Positions 27,376-36,975 of a stretch of 64,000 nt of DNA are shown here, piece by piece. Position 1 is the first letter of the stretch. Each line of letters starts with the position of its first letter. Source of the DNA: CAXBNB01 sp040222275 (GTDB lineage Bacteria > Bacteroidota > Bacteroidia > Cytophagales > Cyclobacteriaceae); contig JAVKDJ010000036.1 of the NCBI GenBank assembly GCA_040222275.1, positions 62,001 to 126,000 on the forward strand, read 5' to 3'. The translations under genes and the position numbers were made by a program. The notes beneath the pieces are model-generated. The model worked only from the letters and a program-made list of their open reading frames with translations. It searched no databases and had not been told where the DNA came from.

Positions 27376-28896
27376 ATGGATGCATTTTCTCATTTGACCA
27401 AAATACTGACAGCTGAACAAATCAGGCAGGCAGACCAATACACAATAAACCACCAACCCATTGCTTCCATTGATTTGATGGAGAAAGCCTCCAGGGCATT
27501 CGTCTCCTGGTTTTTGAAAAAATACGGGCTTAGAAAAAACATCAAAATATTTTGTGGCACGGGAAACAATGGAGGGGACGGGTTGGCTATTTCCAGATTG
27601 CTCACCGAACATGGGTGTGACATCAACACTTTCTGTATAGGTGATCTTTCCAAAGCATCTCGGGATTTTAAAGCAAACTATGATCGCCTGTGCTTAATTC
27701 AGGAACCCGAAGTTCTTAATGAAAGCACAGCATTGCCCAAGCTCGTGGCTGGGGACATAGTTATTGATGCCCTGTTCGGATCGGGCCTGTCCAGGCCAGT
27801 TACCGGGTTTTATGCCGATCTGATAAACCACATAAATACAGCCGGTTTAGAACATGTGATTGCCATAGATATTGCGTCCGGCATGTTCAGCGATCAAAAC
27901 ACCTCTGGAAATGTCGTTGTACACTGTGACCAGACCGTCAGCTTTCAAATCCCAAAACTTGCCTTCTATCTACCTCAGAACTACAAAAGTACCGGCAAAT
28001 TGTCCATCGTTGATATTGGGCTCAATGATGAGTACATTCAACAATTGCCGACAGATTTTTTTCTCATATCCAAAGCGTATATCAGGTCAATTCATAAAAA
28101 ACGAAAGAAATTTGACCACAAAGGAAAATTTGGGCACAACCTGATAATAGCTGGCAGCAAAGGAAAAATTGGTGCTGCGGTGCTCGCTACCAAAGCTTGC
28201 CTGCGATCCGGGGCTGGGTTGGTTACCACTTATGTACCAGAGTGCGGCTATGGCATCCTGCAAACAGCTGCACCGGAGGCTATGGCCATGACCGATCCAC
28301 ACCAAACCACCATTTCGGAAATCCCTGATCTGGATACTTTCAGTTCGGTGGGCATAGGGCCTGGTATCGGCACAGAAGACCCCACAGCTGCTGCACTTGC
28401 CAATGCTTTAAAAAAATCCGGGAAGCCATTGGTATTGGATGCTGATGCACTGAACATCATCAGCCAACACGGACTATTGGATGTAGTCCCTAAAGGCAGT
28501 GTCCTAACACCACACCCAGGAGAGTTCGAAAGAATGGCCGGATCCTGGGACGATGACTTTCACCGGTTGGAAAAACAACGGGAACTATCGAAAAAATATG
28601 AGATTATTATCTTGCTAAAAGGAGCCCATTCCAGTATTTCCGACCCTAGTGGGTGCGTATGCTTCAACATGACAGGCAACCCTGGAATGGCCACTGGGGG
28701 AAGTGGCGATGTACTGACCGGCGTGATCACTGCCCTACTCGGCCAGGGCTATACATCCTTCGAGGCTGCAACCATGGGAGCATATATTCACGGATTGGCA
28801 GGAAATTTGTATGTAAAAGAATATACCGAAGAAGGGCTGACGGCAGGAGATCTCATAGACTACCTGCCAAAAACTTTTCAGGAATTCGGCTCATGA
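27376..28896 (+). CDS. nnr: Bifunctional NAD(P)H-hydrate epimerase / ADP-dependent NAD(P)H-hydrate dehydratase
   Basis: A 506-residue fusion that repairs hydrated NADH and NADPH. The N-terminal YjeF epimerase domain (1-215) has GTGNNGGDGLAI and DALFGSGLSRPV. The C-terminal ribokinase-like dehydratase domain (225-500) has the ADP-binding end motif NPGMATGGSGDVLTG and the catalytic region LTPHPGEFERM. The length is normal. It lies 145 bp after nuoD, on the same strand, and may be read from its own promoter. Confidence 0.96.
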   Translation: MDAFSHLTKILTAEQIRQADQYTINHQPIASIDLMEKASRAFVSWFLKKYGLRKNIKIFCGTGNNGGDGLAISRLLTEHGCDINTFCIGDLSKASRDFKANYDRLCLIQEPEVLNESTALPKLVAGDIVIDALFGSGLSRPVTGFYADLINHINTAGLEHVIAIDIASGMFSDQNTSGNVVVHCDQTVSFQIPKLAFYLPQNYKSTGKLSIVDIGLNDEYIQQLPTDFFLISKAYIRSIHKKRKKFDHKGKFGHNLIIAGSKGKIGAAVLATKACLRSGAGLVTTYVPECGYGILQTAAPEAMAMTDPHQTTISEIPDLDTFSSVGIGPGIGTEDPTAAALANALKKSGKPLVLDADALNIISQHGLLDVVPKGSVLTPHPGEFERMAGSWDDDFHRLEKQRELSKKYEIIILLKGAHSSISDPSGCVCFNMTGNPGMATGGSGDVLTGVITALLGQGYTSFEAATMGAYIHGLAGNLYVKEYTEEGLTAGDLIDYLPKTFQEFGS

Positions 28897-29111
28897 TATG
28901 AAAAGGTTGATTTGACATAACCCATTCGTCATCAAGCAGGTAACTTTGGGTTATTCAAATAGTAATAACGTATCATGATTAAGTGATAATGTTTGCTGAT
29001 TTTAATTTAAGCGCCCAAACGATATTTTTTTGGGAAAATTTTATTATCTTGAAGGAACTTTAGTGAATTAGCAACGTATTTTGTTTAGAGGCTTAAAAAA
29101 TTTAATATTAG

Positions 29112-29489
29112 TTGTCAATAAAAAAGACCATATTATCAATAACATTTTGCTTAGGGTTCTTAGCCGCACAGGCTCAGGACTCTACTTCTAATGTGGCCCT
29201 GGAATCCCCCGATTTTGACAACTCCCTCCTCGAAATTAAAAACCAAATAGAAATCTACCCCAACCCTTCGGTAAACTTTCTGATTATCGAAATCAAAAAT
29301 TCTGATCTTGAGCGTGTTGAATTCGAAATGCGTAGCATTATCGGCAATAAAGTCAATGTGGTTCCTGAAGAGATCGGCCGGGACAAATTCAGGATCAATG
29401 TCAAGGATTTCTCCACTGGTTATTATTTTCTCGTAGTAAAAGATGAATTTACCAGGTTCAAAGAAGCCCATAAATTTTTGAAAAAGTAA
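29112..29489 (+). CDS. Small secreted protein with a T9SS-sorting-like C-terminal domain
   Basis: A 125-residue protein. Residues 1-22 are a signal peptide (KKTILSITFCLGFLAAQAQ). The rest contains IEIYPNPSVNFLIIEI and ends with FSTGYYFLVVKDE..KFLKK, the pattern of the type IX secretion sorting domain (YPNP...GxY), although here it makes up nearly the whole mature protein. The start is TTG at 29112. It may be a stand-alone beta-sandwich or a remnant of a larger secreted protein. Function unknown. Confidence 0.8.
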   Translation: MSIKKTILSITFCLGFLAAQAQDSTSNVALESPDFDNSLLEIKNQIEIYPNPSVNFLIIEIKNSDLERVEFEMRSIIGNKVNVVPEEIGRDKFRINVKDFSTGYYFLVVKDEFTRFKEAHKFLKK

Positions 29490-29661
29490 TTTTTCATTTC
29501 ACGCACTCTTTCTTTCTATTTCCTTTATCAGAGACGCACCATTTTTATTCAGGTCGGCATATCTTCATACCCTACTATTCACTAAATTGCCATACGAATA
29601 CCAATGTAGTGTGTACGCCAAAAGCATTCAGGTCTAATCAGGATAACTCTGTTTTGAAGAA

Positions 29662-30285
29662 ATGAAAGAACAACTAAAGGAGAATTTCAGAAACATTCTC
29701 CAGCCCGGCCTTGTAGAAGAAATGACTGAAAAAGGCCGGGGAATGATTGTAAAAAAAGGCATGGTCATGATGGAATACGGCAAGTACATCAAAGAAATTC
29801 CTTTGGTTATTTCCGGGTCGATCAGGATCATTCGTGAAGACGAAAAAGGCAATGAATTGTTCTTGTACTATCTAGGCGAAGGTGATACATGCGCCATGTC
29901 ACTTACGTGCTGCATCCAGCACAAAAAAAGTGAGATCAAGGCCATTGCTGAAACTGAAGCCCATGTATGGATGGTGCCCCTACAGTATATGGACCTTTGG
30001 ATGAAATACCCTTCCTGGCGTCAGTTCATATTTGCCTCCTACAATCTCAGGTTCGAAGAAATGCTTACAGCCCTCGATTCTGTAGCCTTTCTTCGGATGG
30101 ACGAACGCCTGATGAATTACCTGCTGGATGCTCAACAAAACACGGGCAATTACGCCATTTCGAAAACCCATCAGGAAATAGCCGTTGAACTGAATACCTC
30201 GAGGGTGGTGGTATCCAGATTGCTGAAAAAACTGGAAAACGAAGGCAAGATCGAGCTTCATCGTCACAAAATTGAAATACTATAG
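29662..30285 (+). CDS. Crp/Fnr family transcriptional regulator
   Basis: A 207-residue regulator with an N-terminal cyclic-nucleotide-binding-like beta-roll, a dimerisation helix (WRQFIFASYNLRFEEMLTALD) and a C-terminal winged helix (residues 165-200, THQEIAVELNTSRVVVSRLLKKLE). The cAMP-binding motif is not conserved. Instead the effector domain has Cys77, Cys83 and Cys84 (GDTCAMSLTCC), which could bind a metal centre or sense a thiol or persulfide. The palindrome TGTAAC-N4-GTTACA lies 8 bp after its stop, in front of sulP, with close variants at two other sulfur-related promoters in this window, so it is the likely regulator of those genes. Confidence 0.92.
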   Translation: MKEQLKENFRNILQPGLVEEMTEKGRGMIVKKGMVMMEYGKYIKEIPLVISGSIRIIREDEKGNELFLYYLGEGDTCAMSLTCCIQHKKSEIKAIAETEAHVWMVPLQYMDLWMKYPSWRQFIFASYNLRFEEMLTALDSVAFLRMDERLMNYLLDAQQNTGNYAISKTHQEIAVELNTSRVVVSRLLKKLENEGKIELHRHKIEIL

Positions 30286-30292
30286 CTTCTAT

Positions 30293-30337
30293 TGTAACGA
30301 TTGTTACACACCTCTATCTTTATAGCTGGTAAATTTG
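30293..30337 (+). promoter_or_regulatory. Crp/Fnr-type operator and -7 box of sulP
   Basis: A perfect palindrome TGTAAC-GATT-GTTACA (30293-30308) is followed, after exactly 21 bp, by TAAATTTG (30330-30337), an exact TAnnTTTG -7 box. This puts the palindrome near -41.5, the class II activator position. The same spacing is found at 40712-40756 and 45081-45125. Confidence 0.75.
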
Positions 30338-30363
30338 CCAAAACGACCAATTTTTTTCTGTCA

Positions 30364-32082
30364 ATGCTGCCGCCACTTTTCCATGATTTAAGAAAGTACT
30401 CCTTTGATCAGTTCAAAGGGGATATGCAGGCGGGGGTGACTGTTGCCGTCATCCTCATTCCTCAGGGTATGGCTTATGCCATGATAGCTGGACTACCACC
30501 GGTCTATGGCCTATATGCGGCCATTTTCCCTCAGCTGATCTACGGATTGCTCGGCAGTTCACGACAGTTGGCCGTAGGGCCTGTGGCGATGGACTCTATT
30601 ATAATAGCGACAGGTGTTTCCGCATTGGCTGCAGCCCACAGTGGGGATTATATTGCGTTGGCCATCCTACTGGCTTTTATTACTGGTATTATTCAGCTTA
30701 CTATGGGATGGCTAAAGCTGGGCTTTATTGTAAACTTCCTGTCCAGGCCGGTGATCAATGGGTTCACCTATGCTGCGGCGTTGGTGATCAGCATCAATCA
30801 AATTGGCCATTTGACCGGGATTGATCTTTCTCAAAGCAAATACACCCACCTTGTACTGTCCGAATTGGCATTAAGAATCCATGAAACCAGTTGGATAACC
30901 CTCTCGATTGGAGTAACAGGAATCATCTTGATAGCAGGGGCAAAAAGATGGCATAAGCTCATCCCTTCTGCACTTATAGTAGTGATGGCATCCATTATTG
31001 CCAGCAGGCTGCTTCAGTTTGATGAATTGGGCGTGAAAATAATCGGTGATGTACCAAAAGGTTTGCCGGGATTCGACCTGCCCTCTTTTCAGTTGGCCGA
31101 CATAATTAATCTATTTCCAATTGCTACAACACTTGCCATCATTGGGTTTCTGGAGGCATTTTCCATAGCAAAGGCAATAGAACCAGCCCATAAAAATGAA
31201 TACAGTATAAATGCCAACCGTGAATTGCTTGCACTTGGGGGCAGCAATATCTTCGGGTCGTTTTTCGGTAGTTTCCCGGCATCAGGTAGCTTTAGTCGGT
31301 CTGCCGTGAATGACAACACTGGTGCCAAAACAGGAGTAGCTTCCTATGTGAGCGCCCTACTGGTATTGGCCACAGTACTTTTCTTCACTCCGCTATTCTA
31401 CCATTTACCCAAAGCCATATTGGCTTCCATAACCATAGTGGCCGTTATGGGGTTGGTTGATATCAAACAATGTCGGTATCTATGGAAAACTGACCAAACT
31501 GACTTCTATATGATGATTTATACATTTCTCGGTACATTTCTCATCGGCATAAAAGAAGGAATTGCCATAGGAGTGGCCTTGTCCCTGGTGATGGTGATAT
31601 ACAAGACAACCCACCCGCACCTTGCGGTGCTGGGGCGAATTCCAAATACTACCTTCTTCAAGAATATCGACAGGTTCGCCGAAGCAGAAGAAATTCCCGG
31701 GGTGTTGATCATCCGGTTCGATTCACGCATCTATTTCGCCAACGTCAACTTCTTCAAGGAGAAAGTGGAAGAATTGGTTTTGGAAAAATCCGCGGGGCTA
31801 AAATTGCTGATCATTGATGCACAAAGCATCTCCAGTATAGATTCCAGCGGCATGGCCACCCTTCACGAAATACTTGACTTCTGCTCATCACGCAAAATAG
31901 ATTTAGTATTTGTTAGCGTAATAGGGCCAGTGAGGGACACTTTTGTAAAAGAAGGTTTTGCCAATAAGCTGGGTGAAGACCATTGCTTCGAACAAATTGA
32001 CCAGGCTATCGATACCTTTTCAAGTCCGAAAACCCCAGCGGGTATAAACCGTCTAAAATTTCAAACCAACGTAAAAAGATAG
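30364..32082 (+). CDS. SulP family inorganic anion transporter with STAS domain
   Basis: A 572-residue SLC26/SulP transporter. About 12 hydrophobic segments include the signature IPQGMAYAMIAGLPPVYGLYAAIFP and SFPASGSFSRSAVN. A cytoplasmic STAS domain ends the protein (LLIIDAQSISSIDSSGMATLHEI). Likely substrates are sulfate or bicarbonate; the Crp/Fnr operator it shares with thiosulfate and persulfide genes favours a sulfur anion. The ATG at 30364 (MLPPLFHDLRKY) is chosen over a frame opening at 30301, which would start inside the operator. Confidence 0.93.
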   Translation: MLPPLFHDLRKYSFDQFKGDMQAGVTVAVILIPQGMAYAMIAGLPPVYGLYAAIFPQLIYGLLGSSRQLAVGPVAMDSIIIATGVSALAAAHSGDYIALAILLAFITGIIQLTMGWLKLGFIVNFLSRPVINGFTYAAALVISINQIGHLTGIDLSQSKYTHLVLSELALRIHETSWITLSIGVTGIILIAGAKRWHKLIPSALIVVMASIIASRLLQFDELGVKIIGDVPKGLPGFDLPSFQLADIINLFPIATTLAIIGFLEAFSIAKAIEPAHKNEYSINANRELLALGGSNIFGSFFGSFPASGSFSRSAVNDNTGAKTGVASYVSALLVLATVLFFTPLFYHLPKAILASITIVAVMGLVDIKQCRYLWKTDQTDFYMMIYTFLGTFLIGIKEGIAIGVALSLVMVIYKTTHPHLAVLGRIPNTTFFKNIDRFAEAEEIPGVLIIRFDSRIYFANVNFFKEKVEELVLEKSAGLKLLIIDAQSISSIDSSGMATLHEILDFCSSRKIDLVFVSVIGPVRDTFVKEGFANKLGEDHCFEQIDQAIDTFSSPKTPAGINRLKFQTNVKR

Positions 32083-32203
32083 TTCCTTATCAGGATTGTT
32101 TTTCGCATAAAAAACCGTAATCTGCAATTTCAATTATACTTTTGAAGTTTAATTGATAGAAAACCAGTTCAGGTGTGGAATACCCAATGCATAAAAGCCT
32201 CCA

Positions 32204-34138
32204 ATGAAAAAACTCGATAAACTCATACTGAAGTCATTTATCGGGCCACTGATCCTGACCTTTTGCGTATCTGTGTTCATCCTGTTGCTCCAATATATGT
32301 TGAAATATTTCGACGATTTGGTAGGCAAAGACCTGGGCTATACGGTCTTCGGGGAGCTGCTGATATACTTCAGCATCAACATGACACCTATTGCCTTGCC
32401 ATTGGCCATCCTTATTGCTTCCATTATGACCTATGGCAACCTCGGGGAACATTTCGAGCTAACTGCCATCAAGGGGTCCGGCATTTCCCTCACCCGTACT
32501 TTGCTGCCTACAGGTATTCTGGTGTTTTTCATCTCCATAGGTGCCTATTTTTCCAACAACCATATAGTGCCGACAGCCAACCTGAGGGCCTATAGCCTAT
32601 TGTATGACATCAAACACAAAAAACCCTCCCTGGATCTGAGAGAAGGGCAGTTTTATGAGGGCATTCCCAACTACAGTATCAAGGTAAGGAAAAAGTATCC
32701 TGATGGTGTAGCGATGAGCGATATCATTATCTATGACCATAAGGGGTCTTCTCAGGGAGGAAATAAAAAGGTAATTATTGCAGATTCGTGCCGTATGTAC
32801 ACCATCATCAATGACAGGTACCTGATGATGGAACTTTTCAATGGCAACCACTACATAGAAGGTGAAAACAAAAAGAAAAGGGGAAAAGAAAACATTGAGA
32901 CTTTTGCGAGCACCAAGTTTGCGGTTATGAAAATGGTTTTCAGTCTGGCATCCTTCGATCTGGACCGTACTGATATGGACTTGTTTGCGGGCAACAAATT
33001 GATGAAGGATATCAACAAGCTTACAGAAGACATTGACTCTATGAGCAATACCATTCTAACAACGAAATATCAGATATTCAAAAGCACTGATGCCTCTTTC
33101 AGGTACCATTTCAATTCCAAGCTGTCCGTTCCAGAGTCTTTCGAAATAGCCCAGGAAAAGCTTCGTAGAAAGCAACATATAAAAGACAGTATAAGAATGA
33201 TGATGGAGGAGTTTGGACTGGAAAATCCTGACAGCCTGGCTTATAAACTCCAGGAGAAAAACCAAAACAACCCTGAGACCATTCGCCCGAAAGCTGAAAA
33301 CCCTACGGCCCAAACTAAACCTGCTTCAGCAAAACCGGACCCAACTGATGGTAAAGAAGACGACACCAATGAAAGCCCCTCGGTTTTCAACCGTTTAACC
33401 GAAACGGTAAAAACAAAATTCAAAAGTTTGCGGGATTTTAAAAACAGTGATAAGGTATTGACAACAAAAACTGTTGAAGAAGATAAAAACCAAGAAAACC
33501 CCTCTTCTGGCAATACAGTAGTAAAAAACACAGGCCCTGTCAAAAAACCAATCGTTCGAAGTTACCAGAGCAAGGTGGATACCGCTTCCATTGAAAATGA
33601 CTCGCTTATTGCATTTGTAAGGGCCAAGATTGATAGCATCAACGGCCCTGCTGCCAAAAGAGAGAATGTACTGACCAGGGCCGCAGGTACAGCCCGTTCC
33701 ATCAAGACCAACATAAGCAGCAAAAGCCTGAGATTGGCCGACCTGAAAAGGGAAACCAACCAACACAAACTTGAAAAGTACAAAAAATTCTCGCAGGCCA
33801 TTGCCTGTATGATAATGTTTTTGATTGGGGCGCCTTTGGGGGCCATCATCAAAAAAGGAGGCCTGGGCATGCCGGTAGTCGTATCGGTGTTCTTTTTCAT
33901 CATATTTTATGTGCTCACCGTGATCGCCGACAAATGGGCCAAAGCAAGTGTAATGGACGGGACGTATGCAGCCTGGGTAGCCGATATAGTATTGCTCCCT
34001 TTCGGGATCATGTTCCTATACCAGGCCAGGCGTGATGCCAAGTTGTTTGATGCCGACTTCTATGATGTATGGTGGCAGAAACTAAAAAAGTGGTGGCTGC
34101 AAAAACGCAATTTCAAATTACAACCAGTTAACAATTAG
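32204..34138 (+). CDS. LptF/LptG family permease with a long insertion
   Basis: A 644-residue member of the YjgP/YjgQ (LptF/G) family, whose members form the inner membrane part of the LPS export ABC transporter with LptB. The N-terminal helices (LILKSFIGPLILTFCVSVFILLLQY; FGELLIYFSINMTPIALPLAILIASIMTYG) and the C-terminal helices (residues 529-608) match the family. Between the periplasmic beta-jellyroll and helix 4, residues about 300-510 are an extra charged, Pro/Lys/Asn-rich segment, making it longer than a typical family member. Which of the two paralogues it is cannot be told. Confidence 0.9.
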   Translation: MKKLDKLILKSFIGPLILTFCVSVFILLLQYMLKYFDDLVGKDLGYTVFGELLIYFSINMTPIALPLAILIASIMTYGNLGEHFELTAIKGSGISLTRTLLPTGILVFFISIGAYFSNNHIVPTANLRAYSLLYDIKHKKPSLDLREGQFYEGIPNYSIKVRKKYPDGVAMSDIIIYDHKGSSQGGNKKVIIADSCRMYTIINDRYLMMELFNGNHYIEGENKKKRGKENIETFASTKFAVMKMVFSLASFDLDRTDMDLFAGNKLMKDINKLTEDIDSMSNTILTTKYQIFKSTDASFRYHFNSKLSVPESFEIAQEKLRRKQHIKDSIRMMMEEFGLENPDSLAYKLQEKNQNNPETIRPKAENPTAQTKPASAKPDPTDGKEDDTNESPSVFNRLTETVKTKFKSLRDFKNSDKVLTTKTVEEDKNQENPSSGNTVVKNTGPVKKPIVRSYQSKVDTASIENDSLIAFVRAKIDSINGPAAKRENVLTRAAGTARSIKTNISSKSLRLADLKRETNQHKLEKYKKFSQAIACMIMFLIGAPLGAIIKKGGLGMPVVVSVFFFIIFYVLTVIADKWAKASVMDGTYAAWVADIVLLPFGIMFLYQARRDAKLFDADFYDVWWQKLKKWWLQKRNFKLQPVNN

Positions 34139-34147
34139 AATCGAAAG

Positions 34148-34178
34148 TTGTTTTTGAATTTTATACTACCTAATTTTG
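34148..34178 (+). promoter_or_regulatory. Promoter of rpsO
   Basis: TTG (34148-34150), a 20-bp spacer and TAATTTTG (34171-34178) form a full Bacteroidota-type promoter 41 bp upstream of the rpsO ATG. Confidence 0.6.
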
Positions 34179-34219
34179 CCCGCTTAACTTAATAGAAACA
34201 TTTAAACTTTTTACTAAAC

Positions 34220-34495
34220 ATGTATTTAGCAACAGAGAAAAAACAAGAACTGTTTGAAAATCATGGTCGGTTAAAGTCTAAGCAAGATACTGGTTCAGCT
34301 GAATCTCAAATTGCTCTCTTTACCTACCGGATCAACCACCTGACTGAGCATTTGAAATCTCACAAAAAAGACCATTCTTCCAGGATGGGGCTTTTGAAGC
34401 TCGTAGGAAAAAGAAGAAGCCTGCTCGACTACCTTTACAAAAGGGATATCGAGAGATACAGGGCGATCATAGCAGAATTAAACTTAAGAAAATAA
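34220..34495 (+). CDS. rpsO: 30S ribosomal protein S15
   Basis: A 91-residue S15 protein, complete: SKQDTGSAESQIALFTYRINHLTEHLKSHKKDHSSRMGLLKLVGKRRSLLDYLY is the full family core. S15 binds 16S rRNA in the platform of the small subunit. As in many bacteria the gene is directly upstream of pnp, with an attenuator-like hairpin between them. Confidence 0.99.
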   Translation: MYLATEKKQELFENHGRLKSKQDTGSAESQIALFTYRINHLTEHLKSHKKDHSSRMGLLKLVGKRRSLLDYLYKRDIERYRAIIAELNLRK

Positions 34496-34504
34496 AATAT
34501 GCGC

Positions 34505-34536
34505 AAAGGGAATTCATAAACATGGGTTCCCTTTTT
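34505..34536 (+). terminator. Terminator or attenuator between rpsO and pnp
   Basis: AAAGGGAA pairs with TTCCCTTT across a 14-nt loop and is followed by a T run (CCCTTTTTTG). It may let part of the rpsO transcripts continue into pnp. Confidence 0.7.
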
Positions 34537-34619
34537 TGTACTTCTCACTCGGATTTTTAACAGATTTTGACATACCTCACACTCAATTCTCAATTATTGT
34601 CAAAATTTAAAAAACTATT

Positions 34620-36761
34620 ATGTCTTTAAATGTAGTAACTAAGTCCATCAAATTAGCTGATGGAAGAGAAATTACGATTGAAACCGGAAAACTCGCCAAA
34701 CAGGCCGACGGTTCAGTTGTAGTAAGAATGGGAGACACCATGCTGCTAGCAACGGTGGTTTCCAACAAAGAAGCAAGGGAGGGTGTTGACTTTCTCCCCA
34801 TGTCGGTAGATTATCAGGAGAAGTTTGCTTCAGCTGGTAAAATTCCAGGAGGATTCCTCAAAAGGGAAGCCAGGCTATCTGATATGGAAGTATTGATTTG
34901 TCGATTGGTGGATAGGGCCCTGAGGCCACTGTTTCCGGACGATTACCATGCTGAAACCCAAATCATGATATCGCTGATTTCAGCAGACAAAAATGTATTG
35001 CCTGATGCCCTGGCGGCCCTGGCGGCATCTTCTGCCCTGGCTGTATCGGACATCCCCTTCAACGGCCCAATATCTGAAGTAAGGGTGATTTTCAAAGAAG
35101 GCGCCTACCTTATCAACCCTACCCCGGAACAAATCGAAGGTGCCGACCTTGAAATGATCATAGCCGGTACCATCGACAACATCCTGATGGTAGAAGGTGA
35201 ACTCAATGAAGTATCTGAAGAAGTAATGATAGGGGCTATCAAGGCCGGACATGAGGCCATTAAGGACCAATGCCAGGCTCAAATCGAACTGACCCAGGAA
35301 GTTGGTAAAACTGAAAAAAGGGAGTATGATCATGAAAACCATGATGAAGACCTGAAGGCTGATATAAAGGCTAAAACCTACGACAAGGTATATGCAGTGG
35401 CAGCTGAAGGCATAGCCGATAAAGCACTGAGGAAAGAAAAACTGAGCGCCATCAAGGAAGAGTACATCGAATCCTTGCCAGAACCTGCCGAGGGTGAGGA
35501 AGGACCGGATGAGTTCCTGATTGGTAAATATTTTCACGATGTGGAGAAAGAGGCTATTAGAAACTCGGTATTGGATACAAGGGTAAGGCTTGACGGGCGA
35601 AAGCTCAATGAAGTTCGCCCTATATGGTCGGAAGTGGATTACCTTCCAGGTGCACATGGCTCTGCCGTATTCACAAGGGGCGAAACACAGTCATTGACAT
35701 CAGTGACGCTGGGCACCAAACTGGATCAGCAAATGATCGACAGTGCCATGCACTCCGGATACAACAAATTTATGCTCCACTACAACTTCCCTGCATTTTC
35801 TACAGGAGAGGCAAGGCCCAACAGGGGACCAGGCAGAAGGGAAATTGGACATGGAAACCTCGCCCTAAGGGCGCTAAAGAGGGTGATCCCACAGGGTGAT
35901 GAAAACCCGTACACGATCCGAGTGGTATCTGATATCCTTGAGTCAAACGGCTCATCTTCAATGGCCACTGTATGTGCCGGTTCGCTGGCACTGATGGATG
36001 CAGGTATAAAAATCACCTCACCTGTATCGGGTATTGCCATGGGGATGATCTCCGATGCTGAAACAGGTAAATATGCCATACTATCCGATATACTTGGCGA
36101 TGAAGACCATCTGGGTGATATGGACTTTAAAGTAACTGGTACCGACAAGGGGATCACAGCTTGCCAGATGGACATCAAAGTGGACGGCCTTTCTTATGAA
36201 GTATTGGCAGAAGCATTGATGCAGGCCAAAGAAGGAAGGGAGCACATCCTCAATGAAATCAAGAAGACCATGGCTGAATCCAGGGCTGAATTGAAGCCGC
36301 ATGCGCCAAGGTCATATACCATGACCATTGAGAAGGAGCTGATAGGTGCAGTGATTGGACCTGGCGGAAAAATCATTCAGGAAATCCAAAACGAATCTGG
36401 TGCTACCGTAGTGATCGAAGAGATTGACAACAAAGGTGTGATCAATGTATTCGCTGTAAACGGTGACTCTATGAATGATGCCATCAGAAGGATCAAAAAC
36501 ATAGTAGCCCAACCTGAAGTAGGCGAAACCTACGTAGGTAAAGTGAAATCGATTATGCCATTCGGCGCGTTTGTTGAATTTATGCCAGGCAAAGACGGAT
36601 TGCTTCACATCTCTGAAATCAAATGGGAAAGGGTTGAGAAGATGGACGGTGTGATGGAAGTAGGTGAGGAAATAAAGGTAAAACTTACTGAAATCGATCC
36701 TAAAACCGGTAAATTCAGATTGTCCAGAAAAGTATTGCTCCCTAAGCCCGAGAAGGCTTAA
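34620..36761 (+). CDS. pnp: Polyribonucleotide nucleotidyltransferase
   Basis: A 713-residue PNPase. Two RNase PH domains (residues 10-230 and 320-550) flank a helical linker; the second has the phosphate site region PGRREIGHGNLALRAL and the acidic catalytic pair in SDILGDEDHLGDMDFKV. A KH domain (GAVIGPGGKIIQEIQ) and an S1 domain (GKVKSIMPFGAFVEF) end the protein. It degrades RNA 3' to 5' using phosphate. It follows rpsO, the standard order. Confidence 0.99.
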   Translation: MSLNVVTKSIKLADGREITIETGKLAKQADGSVVVRMGDTMLLATVVSNKEAREGVDFLPMSVDYQEKFASAGKIPGGFLKREARLSDMEVLICRLVDRALRPLFPDDYHAETQIMISLISADKNVLPDALAALAASSALAVSDIPFNGPISEVRVIFKEGAYLINPTPEQIEGADLEMIIAGTIDNILMVEGELNEVSEEVMIGAIKAGHEAIKDQCQAQIELTQEVGKTEKREYDHENHDEDLKADIKAKTYDKVYAVAAEGIADKALRKEKLSAIKEEYIESLPEPAEGEEGPDEFLIGKYFHDVEKEAIRNSVLDTRVRLDGRKLNEVRPIWSEVDYLPGAHGSAVFTRGETQSLTSVTLGTKLDQQMIDSAMHSGYNKFMLHYNFPAFSTGEARPNRGPGRREIGHGNLALRALKRVIPQGDENPYTIRVVSDILESNGSSSMATVCAGSLALMDAGIKITSPVSGIAMGMISDAETGKYAILSDILGDEDHLGDMDFKVTGTDKGITACQMDIKVDGLSYEVLAEALMQAKEGREHILNEIKKTMAESRAELKPHAPRSYTMTIEKELIGAVIGPGGKIIQEIQNESGATVVIEEIDNKGVINVFAVNGDSMNDAIRRIKNIVAQPEVGETYVGKVKSIMPFGAFVEFMPGKDGLLHISEIKWERVEKMDGVMEVGEEIKVKLTEIDPKTGKFRLSRKVLLPKPEKA

Positions 36762-36786
36762 ACATAGCATTCTTATAAAAATTCTA

Positions 36787-36821
36787 AACCACCGATTGCT
36801 TGTTCAGTCGGTGGTTTTTTT
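36787..36821 (+). terminator. Rho-independent terminator after pnp
   Basis: AACCACCGA/TCGGTGGTT (36787-36795 with 36808-36816) followed by a run of seven T. Confidence 0.9.
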
Positions 36822-36945
36822 GTGTCAAAAAAGGAAAAGGCCAGACAATTCCACGTTTGGGAATTGTGACTATAGTAGAATTCGGTTTGAACCATTTATG
36901 GTCTATTAGCGGAGTGTACCGAAGGGCTAAATAATTTAAAAACGC

Positions 36946-36975
36946 TAACTTTGATAGTATCATTTGATACTATCA
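36946..36975 (+). promoter_or_regulatory. Promoter and palindromic operator of the Fic gene
   Basis: TAACTTTG (36946-36953) is an exact -7 box. It overlaps a perfect inverted repeat TGATAGTATC-ATTT-GATACTATCA (36952-36961 and 36966-36975) whose last base is the A of the fic ATG. Transcription would start inside the palindrome, which suits repression by a DNA-binding protein, possibly the Fic protein's own winged helix. Confidence 0.7.

Noticed and set aside
34980..35657. 225-codon minus-strand frame opposite pnp
   Set aside because: Low-complexity aromatic translation typical of an antisense shadow; pnp is certain.
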